NCBI GenBank assembly: GCA_937925655.1
Contig: CALAMC010000009.1
Span: forward strand, 1 to 46,480
Reading direction: 5' to 3'
DNA length: 46,480 bases
Origin: an uncultured candidate division Zixibacteria bacterium
GTDB taxonomy: Bacteria; Zixibacteria; MSB-5A5; GN15; PGXB01
The translations under genes were made by a program, and so were the position numbers. This document shows positions 34,467 through 41,692 of this stretch, in pieces (the first letter of the stretch is position 1; each line of letters opens with the position of its first letter). The notes under the pieces are model-generated. The model did not search any database, was not told the DNA's origin, and was given only the letters and a program-made list of their open reading frames with translations.

Positions 34467-34988
34467 ATGCGTGAAAAATACTTGTGGGCTCCCGACCGTG
34501 CCGAATACATTCTTGGTCCCAAGGAAAAGGGGTGCATTTTCTGCAATGCCCTCAAAATGAAAAACGACAAAAAGACTTTAATCGTCTACAGGGGTCCCAA
34601 AATATTCGTCATTATGAACAAATACCCGTATAACTCCGGACACGTCATGGTCGTGCCGTACCGTCATACGGGGACGATTCTGCGGCTTGACGACGATGAA
34701 TCCCTGGAAATGATGCAAGTTATTAAACTGACCGTCAAAGCAATTAAGAAATCGCTCAACCCGGAATCGTTCAATATCGGCATGAATATGGGGCGTGGAT
34801 CGGGCGCGGGAGTACCCGGCCACATGCACATGCATATCGTCCCGCGCTGGCCGGAGGATACAAGCTATATGCCCGTGATCGGCAAGACCAGAGTGGTTTC
34901 TTTCGGGCACGATTTGATTTACGGGATGCTAAAAAAAGGGTTTGACGAGGTATGCCCCGGCGAAAAATCCCGACCAAAGCAGAGCTGA
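34467..34988 (+). CDS. HIT family hydrolase/AP4A phosphorylase-like
   Basis: A 173-residue histidine triad protein. The N terminus (MREKYLWAPDRAEYILG then GCIFCNAL) is the form found in diadenosine tetraphosphate phosphorylase-like HIT proteins, and the catalytic triad is GHMHMHIVPRW near residue 120. These enzymes split nucleoside phosphates (AMP-lysine, Ap4A). The ATG lies six bases after a promoter-like -10, and no SD exists. The 3' end overlaps the following HTH/aconitase-fold gene by 37 bases, so the two are probably co-transcribed. Confidence 0.9.
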   Translation: MREKYLWAPDRAEYILGPKEKGCIFCNALKMKNDKKTLIVYRGPKIFVIMNKYPYNSGHVMVVPYRHTGTILRLDDDESLEMMQVIKLTVKAIKKSLNPESFNIGMNMGRGSGAGVPGHMHMHIVPRWPEDTSYMPVIGKTRVVSFGHDLIYGMLKKGFDEVCPGEKSRPKQS

Positions 34989-36571
34989 TTCAGCTTCAGA
35001 AATTATATAAAACCGACGAGAAAATTGCCGAGCGGCTGGGTAATGTTTCTCCTCAATTGGTCGCCTATTGGCGCCGTAAAAAAAATATTCCAAAGCACTC
35101 CTTCCCGAAATTTTCGGAACCGGAGATTCGGGAATTATGGGAACGCTACGGTGATGATTATCGTTGCGGACTGGAATTGGGGCTTTCCAAGGCCGCCTTT
35201 TACAACTGGCGACGGCGCTACGGAATCAAGCAAAAGCCGGCCTTTCTGAAATTGGAACAGCTCGAACTCGACCTGGGTGCGCCCAGCAAAAAACCGGGTC
35301 GGAAACACCTTTTCGGGCAACAAACCGTTATTCAAAAGATTCTGATGTCCTCGACCGGGCGGGAAGACATAGCCCCCGGCGATGTCGTCACCTTTGAGCC
35401 TGACCTGGTTATGGCTCACGTTAATGCCGTGGAAGTCATTGCCGCCTTTAAAAACAACGGTCACAGCCACGTCTGGAACGCCGGCCGGATCGCCATCCCT
35501 ATGGATTGGCGTTCGCGTCCCTCCGAAAATAATCACGCCGGTTACCAAAAAACGATTCGCGATTTTGTTCGCGTCCAGAATATCCGGCATTTTTTCGATT
35601 TCCGGGAGGGAGTCTGTCACCAGGTTATTCTTGAAAAAGGCCTGGTTCTGCCCGGTCAGATGGCTTTGGGAACCGATACCTTGACCACCGCCTACGGAGC
35701 CATCGGGGCCTGTGGTCTGAAAATCGATATTGACGCCATGGCCGCCGTTTGGGCCAATGGCAATTACTCTGTGACCGTTCCGGAAACCATTAAAATCATC
35801 ATCAATGGCAAGATGCCGCACGGTGTCGGGGCGCGCGATGTGGCCATGTTCATCGTCCGCAAGCTGGCGGCCAGTGGCGCCAAAGGCAAAGCGGTCGAAT
35901 TTTACGGCTCGGCCGTGACCCAGATGACGATTTCCGACCGGGTGGCGTTAAGTACCATCGCCGCCGAAATCGGCGCGGTGACGACCATCTGTCCTTTCGA
36001 TACCGTCACGCGCAGATATTTTGTGAATCGTACACACATGCCGTTTCGTCCGGCCTTGTCCGATAAAGATGCCGTATATGATGAGTCGTATGAGTTGAAT
36101 ATCGATCAGATTCGGCCGCAGATCAGCGGCCCTTATCCTGAAACCGTCGTCAAATCGGTTGGTGAGATGGGCCAGGTGCCGGTGCACCATGTCATTATCG
36201 GCTCGATCACGACCGGTCGCTTTGACGACCTCCGCGCCGCCGCGGACATCATCAAGGGACATCAAGTGCATCGCGATACGCAATTGTATATCTTTCCCGG
36301 GTCGCGGTCGATTTACCTGGAAGCCGTCAAGAAGGGGCTGATACGGGCTTTTCTGGAGGCGGGAGCGATTGTCATGAATCCCGGCAGTGCCGGAGAATTT
36401 TTCCTGAATCAAATCCGACCATCAAGCGGCGAAGTCTGCCTGACTACTTCGGGACAAAGTGATTTCAACCTGGATATAATAAGGGGAACTTCCGTTTATT
36501 CGGTGTCCCCGGCGACGGCGGCCCTGTCGGCCGTAAAAGGGGTCATCAGCGACCCCTCCGAAATTTCTTAG
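34952..36571 (+). CDS. Two HTH repeats fused to a cysteine-less aconitase/LeuC-fold domain
   Basis: A 539-residue protein unlike any I know by name. Residues about 8-42 and 52-90 are two similar helix-turn-helix repeats (EKIAERLGNVSPQLVAYWRR; CGLELGLSKAAFYNWRRR). From about 115 to the end it aligns with the 3-isopropylmalate dehydratase large subunit over its whole length: GTDTLTTAYGAIGA at 240-253, IIGSITTGRFDDLRAAADII at 415-434 and PGSAGEFFLNQ at 477-487. In LeuC the matching sites are GDSHT, GSCTN and PGCSMC, so all three [4Fe-4S] cysteines are lost (I419, S479, E482) and the His too (L244). A DNA-binding sensor is inferred. It overlaps the HIT gene. Confidence 0.8.
   Translation: MPRRKIPTKAELIQLQKLYKTDEKIAERLGNVSPQLVAYWRRKKNIPKHSFPKFSEPEIRELWERYGDDYRCGLELGLSKAAFYNWRRRYGIKQKPAFLKLEQLELDLGAPSKKPGRKHLFGQQTVIQKILMSSTGREDIAPGDVVTFEPDLVMAHVNAVEVIAAFKNNGHSHVWNAGRIAIPMDWRSRPSENNHAGYQKTIRDFVRVQNIRHFFDFREGVCHQVILEKGLVLPGQMALGTDTLTTAYGAIGACGLKIDIDAMAAVWANGNYSVTVPETIKIIINGKMPHGVGARDVAMFIVRKLAASGAKGKAVEFYGSAVTQMTISDRVALSTIAAEIGAVTTICPFDTVTRRYFVNRTHMPFRPALSDKDAVYDESYELNIDQIRPQISGPYPETVVKSVGEMGQVPVHHVIIGSITTGRFDDLRAAADIIKGHQVHRDTQLYIFPGSRSIYLEAVKKGLIRAFLEAGAIVMNPGSAGEFFLNQIRPSSGEVCLTTSGQSDFNLDIIRGTSVYSVSPATAALSAVKGVISDPSEIS
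36535..36556 (-). terminator. Possible terminator for rho, inside the neighbour's end
   Basis: GGGGTC and GACCCC pair over six bases; on the minus strand the 3' side runs into TTTTA. It lies in the last codons of the convergent HTH/aconitase-fold gene. Weak. Confidence 0.35.
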
Positions 36572-36583
36572 ACGAATTGCCCG

Positions 36584-37852
36584 TTAATCTTTCATCGACT
36601 GCAGGAATTTCTCGTTGTTTTTGGTTTTTTTCATGCGGTCGATCAAAAATTCCATCGCTTCGATCGGGCTCATTTCGGCCAGGAATTTGCGCAGAATCCA
36701 TACTTTCGTCAGGACATCCGGCGGCATAAGCAGTTCTTCCTTACGGGTGGAACTGCGATTGATATCCATGGCCGGAAAAATTCTCCGGTCGGACAGACGG
36801 CGATCCATAACCATTTCGAGATTACCGGTGCCTTTGAATTCTTCGAAAATCACCTCATCCATGCGTGAGCCGGTTTCGATCAGGGCCGTCCCGATAATAG
36901 TCAGCGAACCGCCCTCTTCGATATTTCGCGCGGCGCCAAAAAAGCGTTTGGGTTTGTGCAGGGCGTTGCTGTCCACACCGCCGGAAAGGATTTTGCCGGA
37001 GTGCGGAACCACCGCGTTATGGGCGCGGGCCAGACGGGTGATACTGTCAAGCAGGATAACAACGTCGTTGCGATGTTCAACCAGTCGTTTGGCTTTTTCC
37101 AGAACCATATCGGCCACCTGTACATGACGGTCGGCCGGTTCATCGAAAGTCGAGGATATCACTTCGCCCTTGACCGAGCGGCGCATGTCGGTGACTTCTT
37201 CGGGCCGCTCGTCGATTAGAAGCACGATCAGTTTCACGTCGGGATGATTGGCCGTGATCGAATTGGCGATTTTCTGCAGGATGATGGTTTTTCCGGCCTT
37301 GGGCGGCGACGTGATCAGGGCGCGTTGGCCTTTGCCGATCGGGGTCATGAGGTCCATGATACGCGTCGTCAGATCGTCGGCATTGACTTCGAGTTTGAAC
37401 GGTTCGTTGGGGTAGAGAGGAGTCAGATTGTCGAACAGCGTTTTATGCTTGGCAATATCGGGGTCTTCGAAATTGATGGCTTCGATTTTGAGAAGCGCAA
37501 AGTACCGCTCGTTGTCTTTGGGCGGACGAACTTGCCCGGATATAGTGTCGCCGGTGCGCAGGTCGAAGCGTTTGATCTGCGACGGGGAGACATAAATATC
37601 GTCCGGTCCCGGAAGGTAATTGTAATTGGGACTTCTCAAAAAGCCGTAGCCTTCGGACAGGATTTCGAGGACGCCTTCGGCAAAAATCATGCCCTCTTCT
37701 TTGGCCGACGTGGCTTCCATGATTTTGTAGATGAGTTCCTGTTTGCGCAGGCCGGAAATGCCCGGTATATCGAGCGCTTCGGCGACCTGCGTCAGTTCCG
37801 CAATCGTTTTGGTTTTTAAATCGGCATTTTCAATAACCTGTGTCTTATCCAT
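36584..37852 (-). CDS. rho: Transcription termination factor Rho
   Basis: The hexameric RNA helicase that ends transcription. The 422-residue length is usual. An N-terminal Rho_N SAP-like helix region (TIAELTQVAEALDIPGISG) leads into the RNA-binding cold-shock-like domain (GYGFLRSPNYNYLPGPDDIY) and the ATPase with Walker A SPPKAGKT, Walker B VVILLDSITRLARA and the Q-loop region RFFGAARNIEEGGSLTIIGTA. It ends in LIDRMKKTKNNEKF. The start has only a weak SD. It is the last gene of the minus-strand cluster, 50 bases after rsfS, and may have its own promoter. Confidence 0.98.
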   Translation of the reverse strand: MDKTQVIENADLKTKTIAELTQVAEALDIPGISGLRKQELIYKIMEATSAKEEGMIFAEGVLEILSEGYGFLRSPNYNYLPGPDDIYVSPSQIKRFDLRTGDTISGQVRPPKDNERYFALLKIEAINFEDPDIAKHKTLFDNLTPLYPNEPFKLEVNADDLTTRIMDLMTPIGKGQRALITSPPKAGKTIILQKIANSITANHPDVKLIVLLIDERPEEVTDMRRSVKGEVISSTFDEPADRHVQVADMVLEKAKRLVEHRNDVVILLDSITRLARAHNAVVPHSGKILSGGVDSNALHKPKRFFGAARNIEEGGSLTIIGTALIETGSRMDEVIFEEFKGTGNLEMVMDRRLSDRRIFPAMDINRSSTRKEELLMPPDVLTKVWILRKFLAEMSPIEAMEFLIDRMKKTKNNEKFLQSMKD

Positions 37853-37902
37853 AACTGTCTCACTTTATTAGGAATTACTTTTTGTTCAAGCAACGGATGG
37901 AA

Positions 37903-38250
37903 CTACTTGAGTTCCTCGGTGGGAGCATCGCCCCAAAGTTTCTCGAGCGCGTAAAAATCCCGCGCCGATTCAAGGAAGATATGCACCACGACGTCGATAT
38001 AATCGAGCAGAATCCATTTCCCTCCTTTTGTCCCTTCGCGATGCCACGGTTTAACTCCCTTATCAAGAAGGCCGTCGTAAACGGCGTCGGCGATAGCCTT
38101 CACATGTATATCCACGTCGCCGCTGACTATAACAAAATAATCACATATGTTGGATATGCTTTTAATTTTGAGGATTTTGACATTGTTGCCTTTCTTGGAA
38201 AGGGCGAGTTTGCCCGCTTCGCGGGCAATTGCAAGCGGTGTCGATTTCAA
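37903..38250 (-). CDS. rsfS: Ribosome silencing factor RsfS
   Basis: A 115-residue RsfS/Iojap protein, which binds ribosomal protein L14 and keeps the subunits apart under nutrient stress. Key pattern: ISNICDYFVIVSGDVDIHVKAIAD, then GGKWILLDYIDVVVHIF and RDFYALEKLWGDA. It starts at TTG; the AGGAGAAG upstream is a little far (about 15 bases). It follows the LytR_C gene by nine bases, the usual partner in this kind of locus. Confidence 0.94.
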   Translation of the reverse strand: MKSTPLAIAREAGKLALSKKGNNVKILKIKSISNICDYFVIVSGDVDIHVKAIADAVYDGLLDKGVKPWHREGTKGGKWILLDYIDVVVHIFLESARDFYALEKLWGDAPTEELK

Positions 38251-38259
38251 TCCGGTTCT

Positions 38260-38838
38260 TTACTTCTCCTGATTGGCGGTTTCCAAAAGCATTTGATAAT
38301 CTTCTCCAATTACCAGAGTGGTTGTCAAACTCCGGTAATTGTCCTGCAAAGGTCTATATAAAACTTCTTCCTTGATACCGAGCTGTTCGGCGAAGGCTTT
38401 CGATTGCGACACGTCCTTATCCCGCGAAATGACAAACGTCTTCTTCACACCGTAGGAATCAAAATCGCCGACTTCGAGGATAGTGACCTCAAGCGGCATT
38501 TTAACCAGCGCTGGAATCTTGCGGGCCATCTGGGACGCTATTCCGGCCAGTCCGCATCCGTTGAGCACTTGCAGGCGAATACTTATTTCCGGCATTTCGG
38601 CCGTTTTCGAAAAGCCATGTGTTATTCTTATCGCGAAACTGGCCCCATATATGAACACGAGCGCGAAAATAGCGACAATGGCCATTTCCAATAATCGCGA
38701 ACTTTTCTTGTCTTTAAATGACCTGCGGCCGGCAGTGGTTGAGTTTCTTGATGATTTGTTCAAGGTTTGCTTATACGATTCCTTACTTGCGGGTTTGGTT
38801 GTCAGTCCCCTCCGAAATAGCGGTTTGAATATGGCCAA
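38260..38838 (-). CDS. Membrane-anchored LytR_C domain protein
   Basis: A 192-residue protein. A basic N-terminal tail (about 1-50) is followed by one membrane helix (MAIVAIFALVFIYGASFAI, about 52-70) and a C-terminal LytR_C domain (about 85-185) with IRLQVLNGCGLAGIASQMARKI and DVSQSKAFAEQLGI. This domain is usually attached to LytR-CpsA-Psr enzymes, which load glycopolymers on peptidoglycan; here it stands alone and lacks the catalytic part. TTG start, overlapping the gene before by 37 bases. Function unknown, probably envelope. Confidence 0.8.
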   Translation of the reverse strand: MAIFKPLFRRGLTTKPASKESYKQTLNKSSRNSTTAGRRSFKDKKSSRLLEMAIVAIFALVFIYGASFAIRITHGFSKTAEMPEISIRLQVLNGCGLAGIASQMARKIPALVKMPLEVTILEVGDFDSYGVKKTFVISRDKDVSQSKAFAEQLGIKEEVLYRPLQDNYRSLTTTLVIGEDYQMLLETANQEK

Positions 38839-39281
38839 TAAACCGGTCGATAGCCACCGTAGCCCGGATAGGTACTGAATCCTAACGACATGAAGAAATT
38901 CCGGGAAGGCTGGTAATCAAGCCGGACATTGGTTAGCACCGAAGCATCAACCGAACTTGACCTGTTAAATAATACCCCGGGATTGTGGGCCAGGCCTAAA
39001 TCGAGATGCATCAGAAGGGAGGGGGAGAACTCATAAAGAAAACTGGCGGTATAAATACCCAGCGAAGCCGAATTGTCGCCGCCGGACATATACGAAAACG
39101 AATATGAACTCGTCCAATGAAGACGTGACAGGTCAAGCAGGGCGAACGGTTTTTCGGCCGGCTTAAATCCCAGATAGTCTTTCTGGATCGAGTTAAGCTC
39201 TGCTTTATCAGCCAGTTGCGCCGATGCGGCGACGGCAAGCAGAAGTAGCGGTAAGGTTATAATAAAGATTCTTTTTAACAT
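38802..39281 (-). CDS. Small outer-membrane-like beta protein
   Basis: A 159-residue exported protein. I place the start at MLKRIFIITLPLLLLAVAASA (39279-39281), since AGGGGTATT precedes it; the earlier ATG at 39311 lacks an SD. After the Sec signal (about 1-21) come alternating beta strands rich in Tyr, Ser and aromatic residues (YSFSYMSGGDNSASLGIY; FFMSLGFSTYPGYG), the pattern of a small outer-membrane barrel. It overlaps the LytR_C gene, so the two may be co-expressed. No family is recognised. Confidence 0.65.
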   Translation of the reverse strand: MLKRIFIITLPLLLLAVAASAQLADKAELNSIQKDYLGFKPAEKPFALLDLSRLHWTSSYSFSYMSGGDNSASLGIYTASFLYEFSPSLLMHLDLGLAHNPGVLFNRSSSVDASVLTNVRLDYQPSRNFFMSLGFSTYPGYGGYRPVYWPYSNRYFGGD

Positions 39282-39313
39282 AATACCCCTCGTACGTGCG
39301 GCTTCAACCATAA

Positions 39314-39340
39314 AGAATAAAGGTTTTTTCCTTTTGTCAA
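39314..39340 (-). promoter_or_regulatory. Promoter of the outer-membrane-like gene
   Basis: Minus-strand TTGACA (39335-39340, perfect) and TATTCT (39314-39319) with 15 bases between, in an AT-rich stretch; the spacing is short. Confidence 0.4.
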
Positions 39341-39414
39341 TCCTTTTCTTTATAATTGTAATCTGTTGATATACAATAAATCCAGTAAATTATACATCCA
39401 AAGTCAGGCCAGGA

Positions 39415-40161
39415 TTATAATTTTCTTTGGGCCAGCAAGATTTCGGCATTTTCAAGCTGTTCAGCGGAGTTTATTCCCATCGCCTCCAGGGGGTCAGCCA
39501 CCTTGACTACCGCGCAGACCAGATGCTGGCTCTGCATGATTTTTATGGTATCGGTTAGATAAAACTCTTTCTGGGCGTTATCATCGCCAACCTCGCGCAG
39601 GGCCTTGAACAAGTGGCGGCTGTCGAAACAAAATGTCCCGGAATTAATCTCCCGGATTTTTTTTACTTCATCGGAAGCATCTTTGTGCTCGATGATTTCC
39701 ATCAGAATATCCGAATTTCCCTTGCGGACAATCCGTCCATAGCCGGCCGGATTATCATATTCGGCGGACAGACAGGTGGCCGCGGCCTTGTTTTTAACAT
39801 GAATTTCAAACAGGCTTTTAACCGTATCAGCGCGAAGAAACGGCGCATCTCCGGCCACCACAAGAATGGTTCCGTCAAACCCGTCGAGAGCCGATTCAGC
39901 CATTTGCACGGCATGCCCGGTTCCTTTTTGTTCATGTTGCCAGACGAATTCAACCGCCGTGTCTTTCAGTTCCTCCATCACCATATCGCCCTTGTGGCCA
40001 ATAACGACAATCATACGGTCCAGTCCAACCGGGGCGAGGTTTTCCAGAAGCATCCGAATAAGTGGTTTGCCGTCAATCTTGTGTAAAACTTTAGGCAAAT
40101 CGGATTTCATTCTCTTGCCCTTGCCGGCGGCAAGAATCACGGCGGCGGTCTTTTTGGTCAT
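39415..40161 (-). CDS. Stand-alone GlmU-type nucleotidyltransferase
   Basis: A 248-residue sugar-phosphate nucleotidyltransferase that matches the N-terminal half of GlmU: AAVILAAGKGKRMKSDLPKVLHKI, QKGTGHAVQ, ILVVAGDAPFL and EYDNPAGYGRIVR, then KEFYLTDTI. The left-handed beta-helix acetyltransferase domain of GlmU is missing. It probably makes UDP-GlcNAc from GlcNAc-1-phosphate, in which case the acetylation step must come from a separate protein; a different sugar is possible. It is 12 bases after panD on the same strand. Confidence 0.88.
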   Translation of the reverse strand: MTKKTAAVILAAGKGKRMKSDLPKVLHKIDGKPLIRMLLENLAPVGLDRMIVVIGHKGDMVMEELKDTAVEFVWQHEQKGTGHAVQMAESALDGFDGTILVVAGDAPFLRADTVKSLFEIHVKNKAAATCLSAEYDNPAGYGRIVRKGNSDILMEIIEHKDASDEVKKIREINSGTFCFDSRHLFKALREVGDDNAQKEFYLTDTIKIMQSQHLVCAVVKVADPLEAMGINSAEQLENAEILLAQRKL

Positions 40162-40173
40162 GGAGATTAAAAC

Positions 40174-40521
40174 TTAGATTTTTTTATTCTTTTTATCGAC
40201 TTTGACTATTGTGGGCTTGAGGCCTTTGGCTTTGTCTTTTTCTACCAGGCCATAGGAAATGATAATAACGATATCCCCCTTTTTGCCCTTATGCGCGGCG
40301 GCGCCATTGAGACAAATCGTCCCCGAATCGGCCTTGCCTTTGATTATATAGGTTTCCAGGCGCTCACCGTTGGTGACATTAACCACATGGACTTTTTCGT
40401 ACTCCACCACGTCGGCGGCCTTCATCAGGGTTTCGTCAATCGTGATCGACCCCTCGTAATCCAGATTTGCCTCCGTTACGGTGGCGCGGTGTATTTTCGA
40501 TTTGCAGATCGATATCAGCAT
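40174..40521 (-). CDS. panD: Aspartate 1-decarboxylase
   Basis: PanD makes beta-alanine for pantothenate and CoA. The 115-residue proenzyme has the self-cleavage site Gly24-Ser25 in EGSITID; Ser25 becomes the pyruvoyl group. The start MLISICKSKIHRATVTEANLDY is standard and ATG is preceded by GAGGA. Conserved LNGAAAHKGKKGDIVIIISYG follows. No panB or panC is adjacent. The C-terminal end is lysine-rich. Confidence 0.96.
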   Translation of the reverse strand: MLISICKSKIHRATVTEANLDYEGSITIDETLMKAADVVEYEKVHVVNVTNGERLETYIIKGKADSGTICLNGAAAHKGKKGDIVIIISYGLVEKDKAKGLKPTIVKVDKKNKKI

Positions 40522-40602
40522 GTTAAATCCTCATTGTCCTTAAACAGCTGGATAAATATAATAGTTTCGTCCGGCTTGGCAAGCATGGAATAGCCCCGCC
40601 CG

Positions 40603-41670
40603 TTATTTTTGGGCGAGCCGGTCTTTTAAATAGTCGATTACTTTTACCGGGGTAGGGTCGACATTATTCAATATCGCCAGATAATATGACGCAAAATCTC
40701 CCAGTTGAATCAGTGAAAACATCCTGCCCAGAACAAAATCGCCCTGCGAGAAGATATCGACAATTTCAATTTTCTCACGGGTCAGGACCTCCCGCACGAT
40801 TTCCATACGGGTCTTGATACGGCCGTGGTCGTCGTTGTCCCGCAAATAGACAACAATAGCCGACTTGCGGAAATCCCCCAGGATATGCCAGCCGACCAGT
40901 TCGTTGTGGTTAAATTCCGGAAATACATTACAGAAAGCCGGCATCTCGGCGTTCTCGCAAATCTGTCCTTTCCATCGTGTCGCGACCGCATCGAGCCGTT
41001 CCGGCCCGGAATATATGACGGGAATTCTGCCGTGAAGCTTTTCCGCCAGTTTTTTGGCCGGGTTTTGATCGGCGATTGTCTCCATTGAATATCGGGTGCG
41101 ATAAGATTTCAATCCGGCCGCAACCTCCGCCAGATCACTTTGGGGATCGGGACATAGACCCAGTTTGGACATAATTATCAAAAGCGGCACAAATGAAAAT
41201 CCCAGCGCCGCGCGCGGGGGATAACCGGGCGGAAGAATCCCGCAAGCGAATCCGTGCTTTTGCGCCAGTTGGCCGATTTTACCTCCCGAAGTCAGGCAGA
41301 TAACCGAACAGCCCTTCTCTATGGCTTCCTGCATGGCCGCCAGGGTTTCCTCGGTATTGCCGGAATACGATGATATGATGACAAGAGTTTTATTATTGGC
41401 AAAACCGGGGAGGCTGTAATTGCGGCAAACGAAAAAAGGCACGGTCAAGCTGTCATTCAAATACGACCGCACCAGGTCTCCACCGATAGCCGAGCCGCCC
41501 ATTCCGGCCACGATAATATTTTCTATTTTGCCGGATTTCCGCCTGTCAATATCAATATTCCGCCCGATTTCCAGCGCCTGTTCCATCTGCTCGGGGAAAT
41601 CATAAATTTTATCATACATCCCGGATTTATCCAGGTCGCGGATTTTTTCGATGTCATCAAGTGTCTTCAT
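40603..41670 (-). CDS. Bifunctional phosphoglucose/phosphomannose isomerase
   Basis: A 355-residue PGI/PMI-type enzyme with two SIS domains, which interconverts glucose-6-P and fructose-6-P and also mannose-6-P. The SIS signature IVAGMGGSAIGGDLVRSYL is near the N terminus, with VIISSYSGNTEETLAAM after it; ENAEMPAFCNVFPEFNHNELVGW carries the conserved Glu and His. Length and motifs match the PgmBi family known in archaea and several bacteria. It stands between ptsI and panD on the same strand, so central sugar metabolism is clustered here. Confidence 0.9.
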   Translation of the reverse strand: MKTLDDIEKIRDLDKSGMYDKIYDFPEQMEQALEIGRNIDIDRRKSGKIENIIVAGMGGSAIGGDLVRSYLNDSLTVPFFVCRNYSLPGFANNKTLVIISSYSGNTEETLAAMQEAIEKGCSVICLTSGGKIGQLAQKHGFACGILPPGYPPRAALGFSFVPLLIIMSKLGLCPDPQSDLAEVAAGLKSYRTRYSMETIADQNPAKKLAEKLHGRIPVIYSGPERLDAVATRWKGQICENAEMPAFCNVFPEFNHNELVGWHILGDFRKSAIVVYLRDNDDHGRIKTRMEIVREVLTREKIEIVDIFSQGDFVLGRMFSLIQLGDFASYYLAILNNVDPTPVKVIDYLKDRLAQK

Positions 41671-41692
41671 ATAGTTGCCTGACTGGCCGAAT

